20,196 nt of DNA from an uncultured Bilophila sp. (GCA_910585945.1 CAJUHZ010000046.1:1-20196); one strand, 5' to 3'; positions 1 to 6,300 are shown, numbered from the stretch's first letter. Notes: generated from the letters alone by a model not told the origin. Numbers and translations: made by a program.

Positions 1-921
1 GATTTATATGGCAATTTCTATTATCTTTTTAAGATCAATTGTGAGATAGCTTCTAATCGGGCGCGGTTTATTGAGGGGAAGCATTTCTTCCTGCTTTCCG
101 GCAATGATTTGAGAGAGTTCAAGAACTGCGTAGAAAATTTCTACTCAGTTCAAATCGGCAAACGCACCGCTTCTTTCACCCTCTGGACAGACCGAGGTGC
201 GGCACGTCATGCCAAGTCACTGAACACAGACAGCGCTTGGGATATGTATGAGCTTCTGGAAGAAACTTTCTTCCGTGTGGGCCGCCCCGAACCTGTCAAG
301 TCCACCCCAGCCCCAGCCCCCTGCTCCAAGCGCACGGACCCGGAGCGCAAGGCACTCACGGCCATAATCAACACCTGGGTCGGGCTTGCGCCCATCCACT
401 ACGCTTCCGCCCGCGCGCAGGTGAACGCGCATTTCGGCGTTGCCTCCGTGGACGCGCTCACCGTCGCGCAGGTGAAAGAGGCCATTCAGTATGTGCAGGG
501 CAAGATCGACGCTCTGCCGCCTGCTCCGGCGCTTCCCCCGGCGGCCCTGCCTGAAGCGGAGCGGCCGCCGCTGTACCGCGACGGGATGTTTCACCTGCCG
601 CGCATCAATCCGCAACATGTTCCCGGACCACGGGAAGCCGCTCTGCACGAGTTGTGGGGTAACTGGTGGAAGCTGGAAGAAAACGCCAGAACCGCCTTTG
701 ACGCCATGCTGCACGAACTGGCCGACTGCCGGGGGGATCTTTTCACGCACGCCATGTCCGACATGGGGCGCAATGCGGAGACCTTTTTCAACCCGGACGC
801 CATGACCGAGGGTTTCCTCTGCCCGTACCACGCGGCTGAAACGGCTTTCCGGCAGGCGCTCCACCTTGCGCGGGTCCATCTCAAAATGGCGCTCAACGCC
901 GCCGTCATGCTGCATCGCTGA
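1..921 (+). CDS. Phage antirepressor, ORF6N-type, 5' end outside the window
   Basis: The frame is open from base 1, so the gene starts upstream and 306 codons are visible. A TTG at 109 could be read as a start but would cut the domain in half. The N-terminal part carries the ORF6N/KilA-N-type signature: an N-R-A-R-F-x-E-G-K-H-F-F block, then N-D-L-R-E-F-K, then L-W-T-D-R-G-A-A-R-H-A-K and a D-x-A-W-D-M-Y-E-L-L-E helix. A Pro/Ala linker leads to an ORF6C-like helical segment (about residues 110-165), then a further Pro-rich linker and a helical C-terminus I do not recognise. Such proteins are DNA-binding or antirepressor factors of temperate phages that relieve lysogenic repression or modulate early genes. 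It reads rightward, into the small membrane-protein genes and against the tail operon. Domain assignment is from motif recognition; the exact target is unknown. Confidence 0.75.
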   Translation, partial: DLYGNFYYLFKINCEIASNRARFIEGKHFFLLSGNDLREFKNCVENFYSVQIGKRTASFTLWTDRGAARHAKSLNTDSAWDMYELLEETFFRVGRPEPVKSTPAPAPCSKRTDPERKALTAIINTWVGLAPIHYASARAQVNAHFGVASVDALTVAQVKEAIQYVQGKIDALPPAPALPPAALPEAERPPLYRDGMFHLPRINPQHVPGPREAALHELWGNWWKLEENARTAFDAMLHELADCRGDLFTHAMSDMGRNAETFFNPDAMTEGFLCPYHAAETAFRQALHLARVHLKMALNAAVMLHR

Positions 922-976
922 GGCGTCCCGAATGGACACCCGGCGAAAAAGCGATTATCTCTGGGGTGAGGTTGTG

Positions 977-1201
977 ATGAAGAAAGATCATGATGAGTCC
1001 TGGTTGCATTACTTTGCACGTTTGCTTCAGGACTTGGTCCGTAACGAAACGGATGCAAAATATTGGGCCAATGTATTTGCGATGACAGCGGCCGCGTGTT
1101 TGGCTGTCGCGTTCATTGAAGCAAGCAGCCTTGCCTTTTATGTAGGGCTTGTCTGTAGCCTCTATGGCTTGAAATTCAATCGAAGGGGAGGCGGAAAATG
1201 A
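977..1201 (+). CDS. Small two-helix membrane protein, unit 1 gene A
   Basis: This 74-residue protein has a charged N-terminus (K-K-D-H-D-E-S) and then two closely spaced hydrophobic stretches (about residues 29-46 and 49-63), ending in a basic tail K-F-N-R-R-G-G-G-K. It should be a small inner-membrane hairpin. I chose ATG 977 because GGGGTGAGG lies 5 nt upstream; the frame is open further up but without a comparable ribosome binding site. Its stop overlaps the next start as ATGA, which suggests translational coupling. It resembles the 54-residue product at 1336-1500, and the pair A+B is repeated in tandem. Holin-like or exclusion functions fit the size but nothing in the sequence proves either. 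Confidence 0.65.
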   Translation: MKKDHDESWLHYFARLLQDLVRNETDAKYWANVFAMTAAACLAVAFIEASSLAFYVGLVCSLYGLKFNRRGGGK

Positions 1202-1290
1202 TAAATACCCTCTTGTTCTATGGTGGTTGGGCTGTGATGCTGGCCATCTTCGGTTATCTCGCCTTTGGCAAGCCTCGCAGGCAAGACTGA
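1198..1290 (+). CDS. 30-residue single-pass membrane peptide, unit 1 gene B
   Basis: ATG at 1198 overlaps the stop of the preceding gene by 4 nt (ATGA). The peptide is nearly all one hydrophobic helix (L-L-F-Y-G-G-W-A-V-M-L-A-I-F-G-Y-L-A-F) followed by a basic tail ending R-R-Q-D. The 25-residue peptide at 1497-1574 has the same design and the same last four residues, and sits in the same overlap with its own gene A. Conservation of size, overlap, topology and C-terminus between the two copies is the main argument that this very short frame is translated. Function unknown. Confidence 0.55.
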   Translation: MINTLLFYGGWAVMLAIFGYLAFGKPRRQD

Positions 1291-1330
1291 CGGGGGTTCC
1301 CTCGGTTGTGGCATTGACCACGAAATGAGG
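1276..1330. repeat. Direct repeat, copy 1 (spacer after unit 1)
   Basis: About 55 bp starting in the last codons of the 30-residue gene and running to the ribosome binding site of the next gene. It matches 1560-1613 with one gap and only a few mismatches. The shared block covers the codons for R-R-Q-D, the TGA stop and the non-coding spacer. Non-coding identity this strong next to more diverged coding copies points to a recent tandem duplication or to conservation of a spacer signal. Confidence 0.85.
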
Positions 1331-1335
1331 GCGGC

Positions 1336-1500
1336 ATGAACGAACGAGACAAGGAAACACTCAAGCTGATCGCAAACATCTGCGGCAATATTGCGGCCGT
1401 AGCTGTGGGCATTGCCCTGTTTGAACGCAATCCGGCAGGAATGGCTGTGGCGATCGTTTTTGGCGTCATGGCCTTGGCGACGATAAGGAGCTTGCGATGA
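1336..1500 (+). CDS. Small two-helix membrane protein, unit 2 gene A
   Basis: A 54-residue protein with a short charged N-terminus (M-N-E-R-D-K-E) and two hydrophobic helices separated by a short F-E-R-N-P-A-G turn, ending I-R-S-L-R. GAGGGCGGC immediately before ATG 1336 is a good ribosome binding site. It aligns with the second half of the 74-residue product at 977-1201: same topology, with an E-followed turn between the helices and a basic end. Its stop overlaps the following ATG as ATGA. The copy is shorter than unit 1 gene A and lacks most of that gene's soluble N-terminal part. Confidence 0.65.
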   Translation: MNERDKETLKLIANICGNIAAVAVGIALFERNPAGMAVAIVFGVMALATIRSLR

Positions 1501-1574
1501 CATATGTGCTGATATTCATTTTTGGCGCGGCGCTTTTTGCCTATGGGCGTCATATTGCGCGCAGGCAAGACTGA
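1497..1574 (+). CDS. 25-residue single-pass membrane peptide, unit 2 gene B
   Basis: ATG at 1497 overlaps the preceding stop by 4 nt. The peptide is one hydrophobic helix (Y-V-L-I-F-I-F-G-A-A-L-F-A-Y) with a basic end R-R-Q-D, identical in its last four residues to unit 1 gene B. Downstream of it the DNA repeats the spacer that follows unit 1, and then a strong terminator ends the rightward transcript. Translation is inferred from the duplicated architecture; no function can be assigned. Confidence 0.55.
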   Translation: MTYVLIFIFGAALFAYGRHIARRQD

Positions 1575-1613
1575 CGGGGTTCCCCCGGTTGCGGCATTGA
1601 CCACGAAATGAAG
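1560..1613. repeat. Direct repeat, copy 2 (spacer after unit 2)
   Basis: Second copy of the 55-bp block at 1276-1330. In this copy the sequence corresponding to the gene-A ribosome binding site runs directly into the terminator hairpin instead of into another gene, so the array ends here. Confidence 0.85.
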
Positions 1614-1644
1614 GATGCCGGGCAAATCCGGCATCCGTTTTTTT
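1613..1644 (+). terminator. Rho-independent terminator closing the rightward small-gene operon
   Basis: A perfect 9-bp stem, GGATGCCGG (1613-1621) and CCGGCATCC (1628-1636), encloses a 6-nt loop and is followed by G and seven T (1638-1644). It ends transcription from the antirepressor and small membrane genes. The leftward tail operon ends its last gene at 1649, so on the other strand the same hairpin could act as a weaker terminator, although the T-tract there is interrupted. Confidence 0.9.
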
Positions 1645-1648
1645 CGCT

Positions 1649-2149
1649 TCACAACTTCGGCATTACCGGCCAGGGGGTTTCCTCCCCGCCGCCGTCCCAG
1701 GGCGCGCCATCCTGGGCGGGGAGGTCACGCAAGGCCGTGCGGTAGGCGGTCACGGCGGCCCGCTGTGTGTCCGTCAGGGGGTAATCGGACGTCATCAGAT
1801 AGTCCGTGGCGGCAATGCGGGCGTCACGTTCGGCCCGGAGGCGTTCAAAGCGGGCCGGCTCGCTGTTGTATTCGTCGAGCTTGCGTTGCGCTTCCGCCTG
1901 TTCTTCTGCCGTCCGCCTCGCTTTTTCCTGTGCGTGCAGCGTCACATACGGCTGCACCACACTTGCGAAATCCTCTTCGCCAAGCGGGCGATTGGCCGGC
2001 ATGACGCCATTTTGAGGCTTGTATTCAATGTGCCCGGCAGTCTCGGCCCATTGCAGGGCGTGCATGTCAGGCTCATGCGGGAAAGGAAAAACGAGTCCTT
2101 CGCCATTGACGCTGATGAAGTTGTCGTCGGGCACGACTGTTACGCGCAT
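1649..2149 (-). CDS. Tail fibre assembly-like protein, last gene of the tail operon
   Basis: A 166-residue product. The start is ATG 2149, preceded by AAGGAGT; upstream codons in this frame lack a better site. The N-terminal 50 residues are a compact region with the F-P-F-P-H-E-P-D-M-H-A-L-Q-W motif, the middle (about 60-115) is a charged helical stretch, and the C-terminus holds a Y-P-L-T-D-T-Q-R-A-A-V-T-A-Y-R-T-A-L-R-D-L-P motif followed by P-W. That last motif is typical of phage tail-fibre assembly or chaperone-like proteins (phage-encoded DUF4376/Tfa-like ends) usually encoded just after a fibre. Its place downstream of fibre 1 supports this. It could chaperone either fibre; the DUF1640-like genes lie between them. 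Confidence 0.65.
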   Translation of the reverse strand: MRVTVVPDDNFISVNGEGLVFPFPHEPDMHALQWAETAGHIEYKPQNGVMPANRPLGEEDFASVVQPYVTLHAQEKARRTAEEQAEAQRKLDEYNSEPARFERLRAERDARIAATDYLMTSDYPLTDTQRAAVTAYRTALRDLPAQDGAPWDGGGEETPWPVMPKL

Positions 2150-2180
2150 TTGTACTCCTTGTTTTGCAATGCCTGTCTGT

Positions 2181-2462
2181 TCACAGCAGCTTGACGAGAG
2201 TCGCCACAATGGCGACGGACGCCGCCAGCATGGCGCCAAGCTTGAGGGTCATCCTCAATTCAAGCTTCTGCATCTCGCTTTCCATCTTTCGTATTTCATT
2301 TCTCAGACGTTCTTCAAGCTGGATGAGGTCAGCCTTGGTGGCAAGGCGTTCCTCAATGACTTCGCGCATGGCGTTTGCCTGCACCTTGGCCTGTTCTTCC
2401 GTAAACCCGGCGGCCTTCAGCTTCTCGAAGTAGCCGAGGCTGTCAAAGGTCATGGTGGTCAT
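2181..2462 (-). CDS. DUF1640-like coiled-coil membrane protein, copy 1
   Basis: A 93-residue product; ATG 2462 has AAGGAGGGG upstream. The N-terminus M-T-T-M-T-F-D-S-L-G-Y-F-E-K-L-K-A-A-G-F-T-E-E-Q-A is nearly the same as that of the rightward gene at 6377. Then come an A-T-K-A-D-L motif, a charged coiled coil (about residues 40-70) and a C-terminal membrane helix (L-K-L-G-A-M-L-A-A-S-V-A-I-V-A-T-L-V). This order matches the DUF1640/CCDC90-like family, which is common in phage and bacterial genomes as short membrane-anchored coiled coils of unknown role. It is the last of three such genes in a row here. Confidence 0.75.
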   Translation of the reverse strand: MTTMTFDSLGYFEKLKAAGFTEEQAKVQANAMREVIEERLATKADLIQLEERLRNEIRKMESEMQKLELRMTLKLGAMLAASVAIVATLVKLL

Positions 2463-2495
2463 ACGGCCCCTCCTTAAATCCTTCACGGCGGAATC

Positions 2496-2645
2496 TCAGC
2501 TATGCAGCAAAGCCATGATTGCAAGAATGATGGCTGTCTGGGAAACGGCTATGCCCGCAACCCACTTGATGAGCCGGTGTTCCAGTTCCATGAGATCACC
2601 CCTGGTGGCAAGCTCTCGAGCGGCAACCATTGATCGGCTTCTCAT
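2496..2645 (-). CDS. Short DUF1640-like membrane protein, copy 2
   Basis: A 49-residue product. ATG 2645 overlaps the stop of the preceding gene as ATGA, so it is probably translationally coupled; an in-frame ATG at 2630 is an alternative. It has R-E-L-A-T-R-G-D-L-M-E-L-E-H-R-L-I-K-W, matching the L-A-T-R-G-D-L block and coiled coil of the larger paralogs, followed by a membrane helix V-A-G-I-A-V-S-Q-T-A-I-I-L-A-I-M-A-L-L. The N-terminal T-F-D-S-L-G-Y domain of the family is missing, so it is a natural short form or a truncated copy kept by coupling. Confidence 0.6.
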   Translation of the reverse strand: MRSRSMVAARELATRGDLMELEHRLIKWVAGIAVSQTAIILAIMALLHS

Positions 2646-2773
2646 TTCACAAAGGTGATCAAAGCCGCCAGCACGGCAACCGCCGCCGCCAGCATGGCGC
2701 CAAAGCGTATGGTCATACGGTATTCAAGCTCCCGCAAGTCCTGCTTGGTAGCCATTTTGTCAATGGATGCCAT
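2642..2773 (-). CDS. Short DUF1640-like membrane protein, copy 3
   Basis: A 43-residue product beginning at ATG 2773, with GGGAGG 5 nt upstream. It has M-A-T-K-Q-D-L-R-E-L-E-Y-R-M-T-I-R-F-G-A-M-L and then a membrane helix. This is very close to the C-terminal half of copy 1 (A-T-K-A-D-L, then R-M-T-L-K-L-G-A-M-L). Like copy 2 it lacks the N-terminal family domain. The three genes form a small membrane-protein cluster immediately downstream of the invertible fibre segment. Confidence 0.6.
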   Translation of the reverse strand: MASIDKMATKQDLRELEYRMTIRFGAMLAAAVAVLAALITFVK

Positions 2774-2836
2774 GCTGGCCTCCCTGTCTGTTTTTCCCAG
2801 GATAACCACTCCCTGCCCGGTTGTCGATCCATCCCG

Positions 2837-2884
2837 GATCTTGCTGGCCTTACAGTGGGAGCGACGACGCTGACCGTCGCGCAG
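2837..2884 (+). repeat. 48-bp inverted repeat, left arm
   Basis: Identical, as reverse complement, to 3337-3384. It encodes D-L-A-G-L-T-V-G-A-T-T-L-T-V-A-Q. Similarity continues imperfectly inward for about 12 bp (a conserved CGAGTCAT) and stops abruptly on the outer side. The arm contains the dyad GCGACG-N8-CGTCGC at 2861-2880, which resembles the imperfect palindrome expected of a serine-invertase crossover. Confidence 0.95.
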
Positions 2885-3106
2885 CTGGCGAGTCATATGC
2901 ACTATATGACTCCTACTGGAACAAATCGTCATTTCGACGGCGGGACTGGGCCATACGGCAATAACGGTAATAATTCAGGGTATACACAATATACCGGGTC
3001 AAGTGCTTCCCACACCCACTCCTTGTCCGGCTCTACCGCCACAGGTTCAAACATCCCTCCCTTCTACTCTTTGGCATTTGTCGTGTACGCTGGGGAACCG
3101 GCATAG
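2837..3106 (+). pseudogene. Silent alternative 3' end of tail fibre 1
   Basis: This 89-codon open stretch ends in TAG and has no start or ribosome binding site of its own. It begins with the same 16 residues as the corresponding part of fibre 1, then diverges (S-H-M-H-Y-M-T-P-T-G-T-N-R-H-F-D-G-G), and returns to the family ending S-N-I-P-P-F-Y-S-L-A-F-V-V-Y. It is best read as a reserve cassette, expressed only after inversion of 2837-3384. The intact frame and conserved ending argue that it is maintained and not decaying. Confidence 0.85.
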
Positions 3107-3108
3107 CA

Positions 3109-4086
3109 TCAAGCCGCTTCGCCAACATATACGACGAAAGCAAGGGAATAGAATGGTGGGATATTGGAACCCGAGGCCGTAGTTCCGGAAAGCGCGTGAG
3201 TGTGTGCTGTTGAACTACCTGCTGCGTAGGAAGAGTAGTTACGGTAAGAATAGTTACACGATCCTCCATCCCGACCCGTATTGCCTCCGCTGGAGTTACA
3301 AATATAAACTGGCGTCGTATGCGAATGACTCGGCATCTGCGCGACGGTCAGCGTCGTCGCTCCCACTGTAAGGCCAGCAAGATCGATCTCCGTTGAACCG
3401 CCGATTGTGCCAGCGGGGCGCGTATCGGAGGCTCCGAGGATCATGCGGTCCCGCAGATCCGGCACTGTGCCGCCGAAGCCGTCACTGCCGCCGTCGCACA
3501 GGATGTAGGCTTCGTCCGCCTCTTCTTCTCCCCAGAAGATCGCCCGTCGGCCGTCGCTCCCCCCGAAGGTCACGTTGCAGTACGGCACGATGCCGCCCCG
3601 GCGCAGGCCCGCGCCGCCCACAGCGCCGCCGTTCGGCCCGCCGTTGAAAACCTTGCTCCAGTAGCCGCCTTTCGCCTCCGCATCCGTCACCGGGTCAACC
3701 GGGCCCACAAAGCCGCCGCCTTCCGTGTTGGGCACGTCCGGGCCGGAAGGCATGAGCGCGACGTATTCGCTGCCGTCGCTGCCGAGCACGTGCGCGCCCG
3801 TCAGGTAGTCGAGGCCGGGGAAAGCGCCGTTCGCGCCCTGCCAGGGGTAGACGTTCCCGGATTGCGCAAAGAACAGATGCTGGCTCAGGGCGTGGAAAAT
3901 GCCCTGAAAGTCCAGCCCGTAGGGCGGCTTGCCGCCCGCCTGCTTGTTGATGCGCGTCACCGGCGGGAAGCCCACGGCCCACGAGGCGGCGGCCGATCCG
4001 GGCGTGGTGTTGTTGTCCGGGATCTCGCGGCGCTCGCCGTTTTGCGCGAACGGCATGGGAAGAATGACAGGAATGCCTGGGATCAT
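3109..4086 (-). CDS. Tail fibre 1 (collar-domain fibre, variable tip)
   Basis: A 325-residue product; ATG 4086 has CGGAGA upstream and follows the DUF2612 stop directly. The N-terminal half contains G-F-P-P-V-T-R-I-N-K-Q-A-G-G-K-P-P-Y-G-L-D-F-Q-G, seen in short fibre proteins. Residues about 170-225 form the collar-like block N-V-T-F-G-G-S-D-G-R-R-A-I-F-W-G...Y-I-L-C-D-G-G-S-D-G-F-G-G...P-D-L-R-D-R-M-I-L-G. The tip has S-H-S-H and H-T-H motifs, as in metal-binding fibre tips, and ends I-P-P-F-Y-S-L-A-F-V-V-Y-V-G. Such fibres bind the host surface. Residues 235-325 lie in the invertible segment, so the protein probably exists in two forms. It follows baseplate wedge genes, as receptor-binding fibres normally do. 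Confidence 0.85.
   Translation of the reverse strand: MIPGIPVILPMPFAQNGERREIPDNNTTPGSAAASWAVGFPPVTRINKQAGGKPPYGLDFQGIFHALSQHLFFAQSGNVYPWQGANGAFPGLDYLTGAHVLGSDGSEYVALMPSGPDVPNTEGGGFVGPVDPVTDAEAKGGYWSKVFNGGPNGGAVGGAGLRRGGIVPYCNVTFGGSDGRRAIFWGEEEADEAYILCDGGSDGFGGTVPDLRDRMILGASDTRPAGTIGGSTEIDLAGLTVGATTLTVAQMPSHSHTTPVYICNSSGGNTGRDGGSCNYSYRNYSSYAAGSSTAHTHALSGTTASGSNIPPFYSLAFVVYVGEAA
3337..3384 (-). repeat. 48-bp inverted repeat, right arm
   Basis: Reverse complement of 2837-2884, inside the expressed fibre 1 gene, starting at codon 235 (GAT). Outside the arm (3385 onward) the two flanks no longer match, which marks the recombination boundary. Confidence 0.95.
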
Positions 4087-4088
4087 GT

Positions 4089-4730
4089 TCAGTTCTCCGT
4101 GTAGTGTGTGGCCCAAAAGGGGGCGCTGTCAAAGGGTTCGTAGTCGGCCTCGGCAAAGCCGAAGGCGGGCAGGGGAATTTCCGCCCAGTTCCAGCCCACG
4201 CCCGCGCCGCGCGCGAGCAGGCCGTAATTGCGCAGGATGGTGCGCTGATACGGGAGCAGCGGGAACCAGATATACAGTTCAATCGCCATATGACCCCAAT
4301 CATGAATGACAATATCCTGCCCTGGAAACAGGAGACTGATCAAGCGGTTGATTGTTGCGGCGTCGGCTGTCGCAAGGTTCGCCATCGCTTTCCACAGGAT
4401 CAGTTCGCGGAAGGCGTCGTCACTCAGCATGTACCGATCCGTGACGCCAGTGCCCATCCAGAAGGGGGAGACGTCAAACGGATCGTAGTCGGCTTCTTCA
4501 AAACCGAACCAGTCTTTCGCCGACTCCACATCAACGCTTCTTCCAATGCCGACAATCCGCCCCCAGATATCCAGACCAATGCCCTGTGCTGTGGCGATAT
4601 CAAAAATGGAGTGATAAAACAAATCGATGTCAGCCTCTGGAACAATGCCGACACGGTACGACTCAACAAGCGCCCTGATGGTCGGGCTTGCCGAATACTG
4701 GCTTTGCAGCGTCTCGCCGGGGAGGAGCAT
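4089..4730 (-). CDS. DUF2612 baseplate-fibre connector protein
   Basis: A 213-residue product whose ATG immediately follows the upstream TGA. The sequence fits DUF2612, a phage family encoded between the gpJ-like wedge and the fibre. Features are an N-terminal Y-S-A-S-P-T-I-R-A-L, I-G-L-D-I-W-G-R-I-V-G-I-G-R (about residues 51-64), and a central L-I-L-W-K-A-M-A-N-L-A-T-A-D helix. The motif F-x-E-A-D-Y-x-P-F-D-x-x-P-F-W occurs twice, at about residues 77-91 and 192-206. By position it should link the fibre to the baseplate, like gpI or Mu gp48. It is almost certainly cotranscribed with its neighbours. Confidence 0.75.
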   Translation of the reverse strand: MLLPGETLQSQYSASPTIRALVESYRVGIVPEADIDLFYHSIFDIATAQGIGLDIWGRIVGIGRSVDVESAKDWFGFEEADYDPFDVSPFWMGTGVTDRYMLSDDAFRELILWKAMANLATADAATINRLISLLFPGQDIVIHDWGHMAIELYIWFPLLPYQRTILRNYGLLARGAGVGWNWAEIPLPAFGFAEADYEPFDSAPFWATHYTEN

Positions 4731-5954
4731 TCAGTTCTCCACGATGGTAATGATGATATCGTTTTTGTCGAGCACGGGGAACTCGTCCGCGCCCACGCTG
4801 ATGACTTCCTTCCAGTCTCCCGTGCCGTCCGCAACAGGCGCGGCAAGCTGGATGCTCAGGAGATTCTGCACGCCGGCCGCAATCACCGAACTGTAGAAGC
4901 GCGAGGCGTATACATCCTGCGCCATGCCGACACGCAATTCGGCGCGGGTTCCGGTTCCGTTGAATTCGTCCAGCACAGCCGTCCGCACACGTTCCTCAAT
5001 GTCTTGCGGCGTGGAAGGCGTGAGGCGAATGGTCACCTTTACGCCAAAGGCCAGAGGCGCGGGACGTTCGATGCGGTAGGCATAAATAGGCTTCCCCGGG
5101 AGCGTCACATCCTGATACTTCACTTCGGTATTGCCTGCCGTGCCGCAACCGGCGTCCTTCTTGCGGTAGATTGTTTCGGCAATGTCCGCATCCTGCCCGC
5201 CTTCGATGGCGATCCAGACGCTGTGGCCGGGGATGGTCACGCCCCACTGTTCGGCCGGCGTGTCCCCCACATTCTCCAGCACGATGACCGCCAGCACTTC
5301 GGGGATATCGGCAAGCGCGCCGTACAGCGCGGCGACGGAGCCGCGCGCGTTGGCGGCCACGCTGGCGTAGCGCCGGGTCTCGAACTCAAGCTGGCTTTCC
5401 TGATCGCGCCCCGGCACGGCCGCTGTCGGGTTGGTGACGGTATCCCAGCCGGGCGTCACGGTGACGATTTCCGTCAGCGTGTCGGCCGGCGCGGCGACAG
5501 GACCGGGAGTGCCGGCCTGAAAGCGCGCCCGCACTGTGCCGCCTGTGGGGATGGTCACTGTTTCCACGCATGACCATTCCAGACCGTCCGCGCTGGATTT
5601 GATGCGGCTGCCCTGCGCGATGACCGTGCCGGCAAGGCCGGTGCACAGACAGAGGGCTTCGGAGGTTTGCGCCACCTTGCGCGTCAGGAAGTAGATTTTC
5701 CCCAGCGCGTCCTGCCAGATGCCCTCGGCGGTGAGCGGGTTGAACTGGTTGGCGAGGAAGAGCACCTCGTTGTCCTTGTCGACAATCGCGGCGGTCTGGC
5801 TGTCGATGAGCTGACCGGCCGGGGTTTCCGGCTCGGTGTTCAGTTCGGGCAGGCCGTCGCGCGCGAAAGCCTGTTTCCAGTCGCGCCGCACGGCCTCGCG
5901 CACGGTTTCCACTTCATCGGGGTACAAGCCGGTTGCGAGGTCAAAGTGCAACAT
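4731..5954 (-). CDS. Baseplate J-like wedge protein
   Basis: A 407-residue product; the start overlaps the end of the upstream gene by 14 nt. It shows the layout of the Baseplate_J / Mu gp47 family: an N-terminal helix with D-W-K-Q-A-F, a G-Q-L-I-D-S-Q-T-A-A-I block (about 47-57), a central beta-rich G-T-V-I-A-Q-G region (about 108-115), then R-D-Q-E-S-Q-L-E-F-E-T-R-R near residue 190, and a C-terminal domain with D-I-E-E-R-V-R-T-A-V. These proteins form the baseplate wedge with gp25/W and connect the hub to the fibres. Length is normal for the family. Confidence 0.9.
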   Translation of the reverse strand: MLHFDLATGLYPDEVETVREAVRRDWKQAFARDGLPELNTEPETPAGQLIDSQTAAIVDKDNEVLFLANQFNPLTAEGIWQDALGKIYFLTRKVAQTSEALCLCTGLAGTVIAQGSRIKSSADGLEWSCVETVTIPTGGTVRARFQAGTPGPVAAPADTLTEIVTVTPGWDTVTNPTAAVPGRDQESQLEFETRRYASVAANARGSVAALYGALADIPEVLAVIVLENVGDTPAEQWGVTIPGHSVWIAIEGGQDADIAETIYRKKDAGCGTAGNTEVKYQDVTLPGKPIYAYRIERPAPLAFGVKVTIRLTPSTPQDIEERVRTAVLDEFNGTGTRAELRVGMAQDVYASRFYSSVIAAGVQNLLSIQLAAPVADGTGDWKEVISVGADEFPVLDKNDIIITIVEN

Positions 5955-6300
5955 CCGCCGTGTCTCCTTCCGTGGTTGTGAGCCGGATGTTCCCGGTCAG
6001 AACACGGTCTTCCAGCCCGAGGTTTTCCACCCGCGCCGCGGCCACGCCTTCCACGCCGCGCGCCGCCTGCCCGATGCGGGAGCGCACAACGCTCTCCTGC
6101 GGCAGAAAGCCCAGATCGACAATGAAATGCGGGATGCCCCGCTCCGGGTCATACCAGGCGTCATTGGTGAACAGGCGCACGGCGTTGGCGACGTTTTGCG
6201 CGATGGCGTAGGGACCGACGGACGTGGCGATGTTGCCCCCGGAGTCGAGCGTCAGATCCCACTCGTTCAGGTCCAGGGTGAGGGTATGGCCGATGGGCAT
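5941..6300 (-). CDS. gp25/W-like baseplate wedge protein
   Basis: A 119-residue product starting at ATG 6300 with AAGGAAGGTG upstream. The core has G-N-I-A-T-S-V-G-P-Y-A-I-A-Q-N-V-A-N-A-V-R-L-F, then W-Y-D-P-E-R-G-I-P and V-R-S-R-I-G-Q-A-A-R-G-V-E-G-V. This matches the size and fold pattern of gp25/gpW/Mu gp46 wedge proteins, and the following gene is the J-like wedge, which is the conserved order. It is the first leftward gene after the rightward gene at 6377, so its transcript must read through that antisense gene or start locally. Confidence 0.8.
   Translation of the reverse strand: MPIGHTLTLDLNEWDLTLDSGGNIATSVGPYAIAQNVANAVRLFTNDAWYDPERGIPHFIVDLGFLPQESVVRSRIGQAARGVEGVAAARVENLGLEDRVLTGNIRLTTTEGDTADVAL

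Larger units (their letters stand above)
2837..3384. other. Predicted invertible segment carrying two alternative fibre tips
   Basis: The segment is bounded by a 48-bp perfect inverted repeat and contains two fibre 3' ends in opposite orientation: a silent one on the plus strand (2837-3106) and the one now fused to fibre 1 on the minus strand (3109-3384). The arm lies at the same codon position in both cassettes. Inversion would therefore keep the reading frame and replace residues 235-325 of fibre 1 with an 89-residue alternative. The two stop codons are 2 nt apart, so nothing else fits in the segment. No recombinase gene is in the window. Inversion itself is inferred from the architecture. 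Confidence 0.85.

Noticed and set aside
2774..2836. att site or second recombination target beside the left inverted-repeat arm
   Set aside because: Similarity to the right flank stops at the arm; I see no further repeat or core site here.
2630..3106. A 158-codon rightward open frame read as a stand-alone gene
   Set aside because: Only its last 89 codons resemble a protein, a fibre tip. The first part is antisense to two DUF1640-like genes and there is no ribosome binding site. It is better read as a silent cassette.
2837..3384. Diversity-generating retroelement (template and variable repeat) at the fibre tip
   Set aside because: The two tips are in inverted orientation, differ in length and at all kinds of bases, and no reverse transcriptase is present.
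4104..5573. A 489-codon open frame opposite the DUF2612 and J-like genes
   Set aside because: No domain, no ribosome binding site, and both opposite-strand genes are clear family members.
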